Part shown: piece by piece, positions 10,236-18,259 of the stretch
Position numbering within the stretch: position 1 is the stretch's first letter
Layout of the letters: each line of letters starts with the position of its first letter
Assembly (NCBI RefSeq): GCF_013415105.1
Contig: NZ_JACCDF010000004.1
Span: 154,423 to 218,422, forward strand
Length of the DNA: 64,000 nt
DNA from: Vreelandella salicampi
Lineage (GTDB): Bacteria > Pseudomonadota > Gammaproteobacteria > Pseudomonadales > Halomonadaceae
Reading direction: 5' to 3'
Notes under the pieces: model-generated
What the model saw: the letters and a program-made list of their open reading frames with translations, nothing else
The model's database searches: none
What the model was told of the DNA's origin: nothing
Position numbers and translations under genes: made by a program

Positions 10236-11720
10236 TTATCGACTAGCCACGGCGGGCGTTGCACCCAGCGTAAACTGCGCGCCGGTATGCTCACCCTGTA
10301 GGTCAATCACGGAAACCTGCGCCGGGCCTTGCTGACTCGGGCGTTTGATGTATACCAGGGTGTAAGGCCAGTCTGGCAAAGAAACTTCTCCCAGCGGGCC
10401 AGCTTGCGTGCTCAACGTCAAAGCGCCGGAGGCAGGGCGATCAAAGCGGGTCGCTTCCCAGTGATCCGGTGTCGCCTGCCAGCTGCGCAAATCCGCACGC
10501 GTGGTAGACGCGGCAAATAGCGCTGACCCTAGCTGCCCAACCGCGCCTAATTCATCGGCTGCCGATTTTTGGATCAACGCCTTAACTGCGGCAGAAGCGA
10601 CAGCTCTGCCAAGCACCGCTGGAAAACGCGACTGCATTTCAGTATTCACGACCTTACCCATGGGCGAGAAGGCCTCCAGGGTAAACTGGCTTCCGTCCGC
10701 ATTAATCGAAAGGGCATCCCGATTAGCGGCGCGGTCGCTGTAGCGCGGCAGTGCGATACCGGTATAGGCAGGTACCGAAGTATTGCCGTGGAAGAGCAAC
10801 AGTGGAATATCAAAACGCGTTTCTTTAGCCACCGGTCCTAACCCATTTTCATACAGCACCCAAACCTGTGGGGCGAGATCTTGCCTGGACTGACGACCGG
10901 ACGAGAGGGCGTCGGCAAGCTCGGCATCTTGGCGCAGAATAGTGTTGTCCGGGGCCATTTCAGCCACGCGCGAAAGTGAAACGCTGGCTTTATCCAAATC
11001 GCCGCTATCCCGGCTTGCAAGGAAAAAGAGGCCGTGAAGATAAGTGGAAGCTGGAACGATGAATTCCGAATAGACATTCCACTGAGCCGTATTGCCATAA
11101 TGCTCGGAAACACTCTGCTGTAGCGCATCGCTTTCCAGGCTCTTGCTTATTGAGGCCTGCTCTGTGCCGTCGCCGTCTTTCAATGCCGCCTGCTGCGCGG
11201 CGATTTCGTCAGCAAATGATTCGACTGCTCGCCGAGTGCGATCATCGGCACGATTAAACTCGATGCGGGCGAGGTCCCGCTGCCCTTGGTGCAGGAATGA
11301 CAACCCTTTATAGGTATTGACCAGAATGGTCTCAGAAAGCATCGGGGTATAATCACGCTCTGCATCATTGACCAGAACGGACATCCCACCCTCAAGAAGA
11401 TTGGAAGCCAAGCCGGTGGTGTCATCGAGCTTCATGCCAACTTCGGCTTCATCGTACAGCGCAATCGCTTCATCATGCGCTCCGAGCATACGCTTGGCTT
11501 CCGCCTGGTGGAGCACTTCAAGAAGACGTTTGTCTTCTACTTTCTTCAAGCCGCCAAGCCCAGGTTTGGGCCTCATGGATTCTATTGCCGCGTTGTAATC
11601 ACCCAGTACCCAGGAAGTGTTGAAGGCTTCCATCTGGCTACGCTGCTGGTAGGAAGAACAGCCAGCCAACGCCGACACGGCTGCTGCAAGCGCAACGGCC
11701 TTTACTACTCCTTTCATCAT
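10236..11720 (-). CDS. COG3014 family lipoprotein with TPR-like helices
   Basis: A 494-residue lipoprotein; the signal peptide ends in VSALAGCSSY (Cys21), and Ser at +2 predicts outer-membrane sorting. The N-terminal half is built of helical pairs resembling tetratricopeptide repeats (WVLGDYNAAIESM, MLGAHDEAIALYDEAEVGM, YKGLSFLHQGQRDLARIEFNRA), and the C-terminal half is mainly beta (VWVLYENGLGPVAKETRFDIPLL, ending with WPYTLVYIKRP). This is the pattern of the uncharacterised COG3014 family, commonly found next to LpoB-like lipoproteins. It is the first gene of the operon, after its own promoter; AAGGGAAC precedes two adjacent ATG codons (11720 and 11717). Confidence 0.72.
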   Translation of the reverse strand: MMKGVVKAVALAAAVSALAGCSSYQQRSQMEAFNTSWVLGDYNAAIESMRPKPGLGGLKKVEDKRLLEVLHQAEAKRMLGAHDEAIALYDEAEVGMKLDDTTGLASNLLEGGMSVLVNDAERDYTPMLSETILVNTYKGLSFLHQGQRDLARIEFNRADDRTRRAVESFADEIAAQQAALKDGDGTEQASISKSLESDALQQSVSEHYGNTAQWNVYSEFIVPASTYLHGLFFLASRDSGDLDKASVSLSRVAEMAPDNTILRQDAELADALSSGRQSRQDLAPQVWVLYENGLGPVAKETRFDIPLLLFHGNTSVPAYTGIALPRYSDRAANRDALSINADGSQFTLEAFSPMGKVVNTEMQSRFPAVLGRAVASAAVKALIQKSAADELGAVGQLGSALFAASTTRADLRSWQATPDHWEATRFDRPASGALTLSTQAGPLGEVSLPDWPYTLVYIKRPSQQGPAQVSVIDLQGEHTGAQFTLGATPAVASR

Positions 11721-11736
11721 GTTCCCTTATATGTCC

Positions 11737-11764
11737 CTGATAGGCACCCGAGCCTTAACGTCAA
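11737..11764 (-). promoter_or_regulatory. Likely promoter of the COG3014-LpoB-like operon
   Basis: Leftward TTGACG (11764-11759), 16-base spacer, TATCAG (11742-11737), only 16 bases before the start codon. The short leader leaves little room, so an additional upstream start point is possible. Confidence 0.45.
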
Positions 11765-11959
11765 GCACCCAATGTCTATATTGCCCTTCTCCAGAAGGAC
11801 ATCCTTGTGTTCATCCATGTTATCCGTGGTCAAGTCCCGATTGTTATCGTGCCAGGCTGTGACCAAAGGGAGCTTAGCATGCCTTCAACGTATTGCCATT
11901 CTGCAAAAGCGAACCTAGGTCAAAAGAAGGACTATTTGGCATCCCCGCAGGGCTTAATC

Positions 11960-11988
11960 TTGACGCCCAACAGGCGGCCCCATAGCAT
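11960..11988 (+). promoter_or_regulatory. Likely ispB promoter
   Basis: TTGACG (11960-11965), 17-base spacer, TAGCAT (11983-11988). It lies 45 bases before the chosen ispB ATG. The 195 bases between this and the divergent COG3014 promoter show nothing else I can name. Confidence 0.45.
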
Positions 11989-12032
11989 GACATCAACTTT
12001 ATCAGGCGGCCTTGCCGTCTCCACCTGCCGCG

Positions 12033-13049
12033 ATGAACGGATTAATGACTGCAAACGCCTCTTCAACCCCACCTGTCAGCACCTCACCTTTACCGCTGCA
12101 TGCCGTGGTGGCGGATGACTTTAACGCCGTTAACCGCACCATTGTCGAGCAGCTCAACTCTAGAGTGCCGCTGGTCGCCACCATCAGCCAGTACATCATT
12201 GAAAGCGGCGGCAAACGCCTACGCCCGCTTCTTGTGCTACTTGCCGCGCGCGCGCTCGGCTATGACGGTGACAAGCACATCGCCCTGGCAACCCTGATCG
12301 AGTTCATGCATACCTCAACGCTTTTGCACGACGACGTGGTGGATGAGTCACACCTGCGCCGCGGCAAACAAACCGCCAACGACAGCTGGGGCAATGCACC
12401 GTCTGTATTAGTGGGCGATTTTCTTTACTCGCGCTCCTTTCAAATGATGGTTGATGTCGGCTCCATGCGCATTATGGCGATTCTTTCGGCCGCCACCTGC
12501 GTCATTGCCGAAGGCGAAGTGCAACAACTGACCAATATCGGCAACCCGGATATCTCTGAGGCGGACTACTTTGAGACCATCCAAGGCAAAACCGCAATGC
12601 TGTTCGAGGCGTCTTCCCACAGCGGCGCCGTACTGGCCGAGGCTTCCCCCGAGCAGGAACGCGCCCTGCAGTATTACGGGCGCTATTTAGGCCTGGCGTT
12701 CCAGCTAATCGATGACCTACTCGACTACCAAGGCGACGCCAACGCCATGGGCAAAAACGTGGGTGACGACCTCACCGAAGGCAAGCCGACGCTACCGCTA
12801 ATTCACGCCATGGAAAAAGGCACTCCCGAGCAAGCCAAGCTGATTCGCCAGGCCATTCGCAAAGGCGGGCTAGAGCAACTTGATGCGGTAATGGATATCG
12901 TTAACGCCACCGGTGCTTTAACCTATACCCGCGCCCGCGCCGAAGAAATGGCCGATAAAGCCCTCGCCCAACTCGACGCCTTGCCGGCAAGCCCCTATCG
13001 CGACACAATGGCAAAACTTGCCCGCCTCGCGGTTGAGCGTAAAACGTAA
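12033..13049 (+). CDS. ispB: Octaprenyl diphosphate synthase (long-chain polyprenyl synthase)
   Basis: Makes the all-trans polyprenyl diphosphate side chain of ubiquinone from farnesyl diphosphate and isopentenyl diphosphate. Both aspartate-rich motifs are present: LLHDDVVDESHLRRGKQTAN (first, with the substrate-binding Arg residues) and LAFQLIDDLLDYQGD (second); GGKRLRPLLVLL binds IPP. The chain length cannot be read directly from the sequence. No strong ribosome-binding site marks the start: ATG 12033 (338 residues) and ATG 12045 are both plausible, the open frame beginning at a TTG at 12012. In many gammaproteobacteria ispB is directly divergent from rplU; here a 4.9-kb operon lies between them. 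tRNA-Pro follows 80 bases later. Confidence 0.93.
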   Translation: MNGLMTANASSTPPVSTSPLPLHAVVADDFNAVNRTIVEQLNSRVPLVATISQYIIESGGKRLRPLLVLLAARALGYDGDKHIALATLIEFMHTSTLLHDDVVDESHLRRGKQTANDSWGNAPSVLVGDFLYSRSFQMMVDVGSMRIMAILSAATCVIAEGEVQQLTNIGNPDISEADYFETIQGKTAMLFEASSHSGAVLAEASPEQERALQYYGRYLGLAFQLIDDLLDYQGDANAMGKNVGDDLTEGKPTLPLIHAMEKGTPEQAKLIRQAIRKGGLEQLDAVMDIVNATGALTYTRARAEEMADKALAQLDALPASPYRDTMAKLARLAVERKT

Positions 13050-13064
13050 ATCGCGTTTTCAGGG

Positions 13065-13092
13065 TTGCATGCTGGCCTCTTTCACGTATAAT
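13065..13092 (+). promoter_or_regulatory. tRNA-Pro promoter
   Basis: TTGCAT (13065-13070), 16-base spacer, perfect TATAAT (13087-13092), followed by the GC-rich GTCCGCG discriminator expected of a stringent stable-RNA promoter. About 30 bases of 5' leader precede the tRNA. Confidence 0.75.
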
Positions 13093-13129
13093 TTGTCCGC
13101 GTTGAAGGGCGATGCCCTGAAACAAATAA

Positions 13130-13206
13130 CGGAATATAGCTCAGCTTGGTAGAGCGCTGCCTTCGGGAGGCAGAGGTCGTAGGTTCGAATCCTGCTATTC
13201 CGACCA
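13130..13206 (+). tRNA. tRNA-Pro (anticodon CGG)
   Basis: A 77-base tRNA with encoded CCA. The acceptor stem CGGAATA pairs with TATTCCG; the anticodon arm is CTGCC-TTCGGGA-GGCAG, reading anticodon CGG; the T arm carries GGTTCGAATCC. It marks the left edge of the accessory block, although no duplicate of its 3' end was found inside the window. Confidence 0.97.
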
Positions 13207-13217
13207 AAAAGATTATT

Positions 13218-13257
13218 AAAAACGGCCACTTAGCTAATACAGCAAGTGGCCGTTTTT
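13218..13257 (+). terminator. tRNA-Pro terminator
   Basis: AAAAACGGCCACTT, a 12-base loop, AAGTGGCCGTTTTT: a 14-bp perfect stem ending in a T run, 12 bases after the CCA end. The structure works in both directions. Confidence 0.9.
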
Positions 13258-13583
13258 TGTTGAGCTATTTATTAGGTGCCAAATAGGTTCTGCGCGTGAG
13301 GACTAATGCTTATCACTGCCCCGCGCACCAGAGTTAATCAGCAATCTTCAATAAATAGATATTTCCACTGAACACATAATCGCTCAGCATCTCAATGAGT
13401 CGTAAACATCAAAACAGTTCGAAGGCAGAATATGCTGTAAGGTACGTACACCACGTTAGCTATGTAAGATGTGGCCGGTCGGATCGTTCACGAACTCCAC
13501 TAATATCTAAAAAATTGATAACCCGTGGTTATGTAGATCGGGCTTTCAAGAATTCAATAACAAGCTATTCTGACTACTTATTC
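13258..13583. other. Non-coding, A+T-richer junction between tRNA-Pro and the defence island
   Basis: No convincing gene. An open frame on the plus strand (13395-13736) has no ribosome-binding site, odd composition and overlaps the next gene on the opposite strand. No copy of the tRNA-Pro 3' end and no integrase fragment is seen here, so the left boundary of the island is set only by the loss of housekeeping genes. Confidence 0.5.
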
Positions 13584-13934
13584 TTACATTGTCGGGTTCA
13601 GGCTGCCACGTCGCTTCTCTGCTTCACTGGCTGTAAGCCACTGAATATCTGGTACGGACTTATCCATTTGAATGATGCCGCTGAGGGTATCCGTAACGCC
13701 ATGGCTGGCACGGTAGCGAATCAAGACATCCAATAGCTCCATGAGCATGTATGTAAAGTCGCTGTCCTTGAGTAACGAATGATCTTCGTCTTCAAACTGC
13801 CAGGTTGCGCCGCCTACTCTGCCCTCCTCCTCGTCGGCAAAGAATATGATATTGCCTGAGACCGATGTGTCAGGGAGCAGTTGCTCAGTCAGCTGTGTCA
13901 GGCGATGTTGAGCAAAGGATGAGTCGTACTTCAT
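13584..13934 (-). CDS. Small protein of unknown function, last gene of the type I locus
   Basis: A 116-residue protein I do not recognise. It is soluble and acidic in the first half, with an alternating pattern GNIIFFADEEEGRVGGATWQF that suggests a beta-hairpin, followed by a helix (FTYMLMELLDVLIRYRAS). It has no signal peptide or membrane segment. It starts 22 bases after the PD-(D/E)XK nuclease gene and is the last gene of the leftward hsdR-fic-hsdM-hsdS-nuclease run, which suggests a role as a small partner, inhibitor or regulator of that nuclease; this is inference from position only. A GAGGC stretch precedes the ATG at 13934. Confidence 0.55.
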   Translation of the reverse strand: MKYDSSFAQHRLTQLTEQLLPDTSVSGNIIFFADEEEGRVGGATWQFEDEDHSLLKDSDFTYMLMELLDVLIRYRASHGVTDTLSGIIQMDKSVPDIQWLTASEAEKRRGSLNPTM

Positions 13935-13956
13935 GGCGCATAGCCTCTCGCATTGT

Positions 13957-15222
13957 TTAGGCGTCGCTGTTTTCCATCAGCGATTTAGCTTCTTTAACCA
14001 GGGTCACCTGGTGATCCACCATCTGACCGATGATGGCCTGCCGCTTCTCTTCATCCATCAGGTCGAGCACTGGTCCATTGAATTTATCAAAATTAAGAAT
14101 GATCGGCTCCTGGCTGGGGGATGGGTTGTAGTAATAGCAAGCTAGCCAGTCGGTTTCCTTGTCGGCCATCGCATTACCATCGCCCAGCATCGCCTTTTTT
14201 TCAGGCCGTATTACTGGTGACCCTGACGTACCTTCGATACGCAGCCCGTAGTGAATGGCATTATAGATGTGAACATACAGGCAGAGAGTTTCACCGTTCA
14301 CGGTACCAACTGGGAGCTTGATGCCCACACGTTTGCCACCTCGGCTGTCATCAAAATAGTTCTGGGAAATTTCTCTCAGGTCTTTACCGCCATAAACAGC
14401 CGGCGCTCCACCAAACGCATGAGTCAACGCGAAAGAGAGTTCCTCCCAGAACCGAAGCATCACCGCTGCTTTTGCCTTGGGGAGCGCCTTTTCTAGCGCC
14501 AACGCTGTTTCCAGGTCATCACGGTTGTTGGCGAGTTTGTCTGCGATAAGCGCTGTCATAGAGGTTCCGGCTCCGGTGATATTTTCGAGCAGACGCTGGT
14601 ACTGGATAAGCGCGTAGGACAATTCCGGTTTGTGGATACTGAAGCTTGCGCAATTGTCGATCCACTGGCGGATATCTTTCTCGAAAGAAAGGCAATGTAC
14701 ATTCTCTTGCTCAAGGTCTTTAAGGCTGTAGGCGGAGGGCGCCTTGGCATCCAGCGTGAGATAGACAAGCACCGCCTTTTTCCGGTTTTTAGCCCGATGT
14801 TTGAGCTCTGTGTAATAGTCGTGCAGCTGCGCCTTCTGGTCACCGGCGTCAATCTTCACTTCAATGCCGATAATTAGATCTGGCGACTCCACCACGATAT
14901 CCACACGTCGCTGGTCTTCGGTGGCGAGCTCTCTGGTTACGTTGGCACGCTCACTTACATCGTATGAAAGGCCCAGGATGTCGTTAACAAATGCATTTAG
15001 AAACCTGGCGCCCTCACCGTGCCGCCCGGTGGGGCTCAGCAACTCAGCGAGATATCGTGAGTGAGTGCGGTTTTCATCGCGCTGAAGGCCCAGGATCGCG
15101 AAGATATTGAAACGCTCACCGTCCCTATTGGCATTTTCTCTGCAAGTCTCGACCAGCTCGGCCAAGCGGCGAAAGCTGTCTGTCAGTTCGGCTTCGTCTT
15201 GCGATGCAGCAAGATGACTCAT
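13957..15222 (-). CDS. PD-(D/E)XK nuclease superfamily protein (PDDEXK_4-like)
   Basis: A 421-residue protein with a PD-(D/E)XK active-site signature: RRVDIVVE (Asp108) and GIEVKIDAGDQKAQLHDYY (Glu121, Lys123, Gln129), the arrangement of the PDDEXK_4 family (D...ExK...Q). Upstream is a helical segment with RDENRTHSRYLAELLSPTGRHG, common in this family. The C-terminal half (about 230-421) has no recognised domain. The fold predicts metal-dependent DNA or RNA cleavage; a target is not known. It follows hsdS by 53 bases with AAGGAAAAGCTG before the ATG, so it is probably cotranscribed with the restriction-modification genes. PDDEXK_4 proteins often occur as accessory genes in defence islands. 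Confidence 0.75.
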   Translation of the reverse strand: MSHLAASQDEAELTDSFRRLAELVETCRENANRDGERFNIFAILGLQRDENRTHSRYLAELLSPTGRHGEGARFLNAFVNDILGLSYDVSERANVTRELATEDQRRVDIVVESPDLIIGIEVKIDAGDQKAQLHDYYTELKHRAKNRKKAVLVYLTLDAKAPSAYSLKDLEQENVHCLSFEKDIRQWIDNCASFSIHKPELSYALIQYQRLLENITGAGTSMTALIADKLANNRDDLETALALEKALPKAKAAVMLRFWEELSFALTHAFGGAPAVYGGKDLREISQNYFDDSRGGKRVGIKLPVGTVNGETLCLYVHIYNAIHYGLRIEGTSGSPVIRPEKKAMLGDGNAMADKETDWLACYYYNPSPSQEPIILNFDKFNGPVLDLMDEEKRQAIIGQMVDHQVTLVKEAKSLMENSDA

Positions 15223-15275
15223 TCAGCTTTTCCTTACGGTAGTGAGTTACGAACTACACACTCACCGCGTGAACA

Positions 15276-16667
15276 TCACGCGGTTGTCTGCTTGCGAGTT
15301 TTCTTTGCCGGTTTTGACGCTGCTTTCTCAGCTTTAATACGCTCCAGCAACGCCTCCGCGCTGTTGTCGCCGCTGATCAGCTCCGGGTTGTCCTTGCGCC
15401 ATTGCTCGGTGAGTTCGCCTCGAAAGGCTTTTGCGAGGATGGACTGGGTGAGGTTATTGACGCGGCCCAGAGCGTTGTTGACCTGTTGTTCGATGCGGTC
15501 GGCGTGTGCGAAAAGTTGGTCTACTCGGCGGACGATTTCGGTTTGTTCTTCATAAAGAGGCTTCGGAATCGGGATTTCGAGCAGTGCTTTTTGGCCGATG
15601 TTACGCATTGACATTTGATTGCCGGTGGAGCGGTCTTGGATTTCCTTACGTCCGGTCATTGAACGAAGGAAGATGTTAACCCAAGCTTTGTCCTCATCGT
15701 CCATGTTCAAGCGAAGTACCTTATCGCTGAGCATCAGATTCTTTGTAACCTTCTGCACAATCACTGGATTACCAAGTAGATCAATTGTATTGGCTCTTGA
15801 TATTAAGAAATCACCAACCTTTATTCTCCGAGATTCCAAGAACAGATTTTTTTCGGGGAGAGTCTTACTTTGCTCCTCGTCATATGTGCCCCAAGTCACA
15901 GCGCTGATCTTGATGATTCCGAATTCGTTCTCGCCGGGCGGAGTTTCAATACACTTCAGGTTTTTCCCGGCTTCAATGTTTTGAACGAGGTTCCTAAGGC
16001 TGATGTTCGCCCATCCAGTGAGCTCACTCATGCTTCGCCACTCCTCCGTCAACCGCCCACTCATCGCCGCAGCCAGCACCGACTGGCGGAAGCGTTTGAG
16101 GATTTGCGGGATGCGTTCGAGGCGGGCTTTGGTGTTTTCCACCTGGGCCAGCAGGGTGTCGAGTTTGTCGGCGATGGCTTTTTGTTCGGCAGCAGGCGGC
16201 AACGCTACTGGAAACGCTTCTACAAATGCTCGTGGGACTCGGCGGAGTCCCACGGCCCCCGTCATGCTCTCTGCACCCTGCTGCATAAAGGACTGACTTT
16301 TGATGGTCGCAAAAATCAGGGTTGGTGAGATCTCTTTGCTGGTTGGCCTAAGGACATAAAATTCCGAACTTCCAGCCCCGATCCCGCCCGGCATGTCACG
16401 CACAATCGCAGCTTTACCGTTCTCGAAACACGGAGTCACTTTGGCGAATATGATGTCGCCATCAGCAAAATTGGTATAGGACTTTTTAATTTTTCCCCAC
16501 AGCTTCTCCTCGTGCTGCAAGATGCCGTGATAATCGGTCGGAGCCAGTGCCATGGGAACAAATCCAGCCACTTGATCAGCACTGGCATCATTCTTCGGAT
16601 TTAGTACAACAACATCTACCAGCGAACATCGTGCCCAACTTTCTGGAGTGTGATTTATTTCCTTCAC
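15276..16667 (-). CDS. hsdS: Type I restriction-modification specificity subunit S
   Basis: The DNA-recognition subunit of the type I system; one HsdS joins two HsdM to methylate and two HsdR to cut. The 463-residue chain has two target-recognition domains (about 15-160 and 215-375), each followed by a conserved helix: PPAAEQKAIADKLDTLLAQVENTKARLE near 165-195 and PLYEEQTEIVRRVDQLFAHADRIEQQ near 375-400, so both half-sites of a bipartite target are encoded. The tail is rich in Lys/Ala. It begins with GTG at 16667, overlapping the hsdM stop by four bases (GTGA), so translation is coupled. The target sequence cannot be predicted by eye. Confidence 0.92.
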   Translation of the reverse strand: MKEINHTPESWARCSLVDVVVLNPKNDASADQVAGFVPMALAPTDYHGILQHEEKLWGKIKKSYTNFADGDIIFAKVTPCFENGKAAIVRDMPGGIGAGSSEFYVLRPTSKEISPTLIFATIKSQSFMQQGAESMTGAVGLRRVPRAFVEAFPVALPPAAEQKAIADKLDTLLAQVENTKARLERIPQILKRFRQSVLAAAMSGRLTEEWRSMSELTGWANISLRNLVQNIEAGKNLKCIETPPGENEFGIIKISAVTWGTYDEEQSKTLPEKNLFLESRRIKVGDFLISRANTIDLLGNPVIVQKVTKNLMLSDKVLRLNMDDEDKAWVNIFLRSMTGRKEIQDRSTGNQMSMRNIGQKALLEIPIPKPLYEEQTEIVRRVDQLFAHADRIEQQVNNALGRVNNLTQSILAKAFRGELTEQWRKDNPELISGDNSAEALLERIKAEKAASKPAKKTRKQTTA

Positions 16668-18241
16668 GACTCACCCTCTAGTTCTGTGACCAATGCTTCC
16701 AGTTCACCTAGCGCAGCTTTCAGTTCTCCCATCGCCTCGCCCGCTAACACATTTGGCTCTGGTAGATTGGCAGCGTCCACACTGTCACTATCTTTGAGCC
16801 AAGAGATATCCAACGAGTCGCCTTTGTGCTCGGCAATCCACTCGCGACTGAAGCAGCGCCAGCGGCTATGGATCATGCGTTCATCTACGCCTTGGTTCTC
16901 ATCAGTGGCTTTGGTGGCTTCCGGCAGTTCGATCTTGTCAGAATGAAAGCTCCATTCACCCTCCTGGCGGTCGCTTTGGCCGATAGCGTTATTTCCGAAA
17001 ACTGTCTCGAAGGGCTTTAAGTGCTGCTCGCCAAACGGTGTGCGCTTGCCAAAGCTGGGCATGTTGATGCGCAGATCGTAAACCCAGACGTTTTCGGTGC
17101 AGTTTTCTTCTTGGTGCTTATCCGTTGCGCTGCCTTTGGTGAAGAACAGAACGTTGGTTTTCACACCCTGGGCGTAGAAGATGCCAGTGGGCAGGCGCAG
17201 GATGGTGTGCAGGTTGCACTTGTGCATCAGGTCCCGGCGTACCTCGGTGCCTACGCCGGCTTCAAACAGCACGTTATCCGGCAGTACTACGGCGGCGCGG
17301 CCACCGGGTTTGAGATTGCGGTAGATGTGCTGCAGGAAGGCCAGCTGTTTGTTGCTGGTTTTATAGGTGAGGTCGTCGCGGGTGATGCTGGCGTCGCCAC
17401 CTTTGCTGGTACCAAAGGGCGGATTGGCGAGAATAACGTCAGCCTTTTCCAGGCCCGCTCCGGTCTGACCAAGCGCGTTGCCCAAGTGCACTACGCCTTC
17501 ATCGTCGCCTTCCATGCCGTGAAGCAGGCAGTTCATCAACGCTAGGCGACGGGTGCCGGGCACAAGTTCGATGCCGACAAAAGCGCGGCTTTTTTGAAAG
17601 GCCTGCTGCTGGGCGTTTAGATCGAACAGGTCGTCGGTGTGATCCTTGATGTACTGATCCGCAGCGATGAGAAAGCCCGCCGTGCCCGCTGCCGGGTCCT
17701 GAACCTTCTCGCCGGGCTGGGGTTTCAGGCAGCGCACCATGGTGTTGATCAACTCGCGGGGCGTGAAATACTGGCCTGCGCCAGACTTGGTTTCATTAGC
17801 GTTCTTTTCTAGCAGGCCTTCGTAGAGATCCCCAAGGCCGTCGCTCTGAGCGCTAAACCAGTCGATCTGATCAAGCGCGACCACCATTTGTCGTAAGTGA
17901 CTAGGCTCACTCAGGCGGGTTTGCGCATCGGCGTAAATGGCGCTAATTAGTGGGTCAGTGTGTACCAGTTTGCCGTTGGCGTCGCGGCCTGTGGATAAGC
18001 AAAACAGAATGCGCTTGTAATCATTGAGCAGGTTAACGCCGTCTTTACTGTTCAGGTCTGTCCAGCGGCAGCCTTCCGGCAGTGGGTGGTTCTTCAGGGT
18101 GCCGGCTTCGGTGTTTTCGTCGACCATTTTGATGAACAGCAGCAGCACCAGCTCGGTGACATAGTCCGAGTAATTGATGCCGTCATCGCGCAGTACATCA
18201 CACAGATTCCAGAGTTTTTGGACGATGTCGTTATTGGTCAT
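16664..18241 (-). CDS. hsdM: Type I restriction-modification DNA methyltransferase subunit M
   Basis: An N6-adenine methyltransferase of 525 residues that protects host DNA and forms the core of the restriction complex. The N-terminal helical domain (IVQKLWNLCDVLRDDGINYSDY) contacts the complex; the Rossmann domain has SAM motif I QDPAAGTAGFLIAA and catalytic motif IV ILANPPFGTS (NPPF), and QYFTPRELINTMV lies before them. Length and motifs are normal, so the enzyme should be active. It lies 18 bases after fic and overlaps hsdS by 4 bases, within the leftward hsdR-fic-hsdM-hsdS order. Confidence 0.95.
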   Translation of the reverse strand: MTNNDIVQKLWNLCDVLRDDGINYSDYVTELVLLLFIKMVDENTEAGTLKNHPLPEGCRWTDLNSKDGVNLLNDYKRILFCLSTGRDANGKLVHTDPLISAIYADAQTRLSEPSHLRQMVVALDQIDWFSAQSDGLGDLYEGLLEKNANETKSGAGQYFTPRELINTMVRCLKPQPGEKVQDPAAGTAGFLIAADQYIKDHTDDLFDLNAQQQAFQKSRAFVGIELVPGTRRLALMNCLLHGMEGDDEGVVHLGNALGQTGAGLEKADVILANPPFGTSKGGDASITRDDLTYKTSNKQLAFLQHIYRNLKPGGRAAVVLPDNVLFEAGVGTEVRRDLMHKCNLHTILRLPTGIFYAQGVKTNVLFFTKGSATDKHQEENCTENVWVYDLRINMPSFGKRTPFGEQHLKPFETVFGNNAIGQSDRQEGEWSFHSDKIELPEATKATDENQGVDERMIHSRWRCFSREWIAEHKGDSLDISWLKDSDSVDAANLPEPNVLAGEAMGELKAALGELEALVTELEGES

Positions 18242-18259
18242 GGGTACTTCCGAGTAGTG

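Noticed and set aside
13395..13736. Plus-strand open frame between tRNA-Pro and the small unknown gene
   Set aside because: No ribosome-binding site, unusual composition, and overlap with the better-supported leftward gene at 13584-13934.
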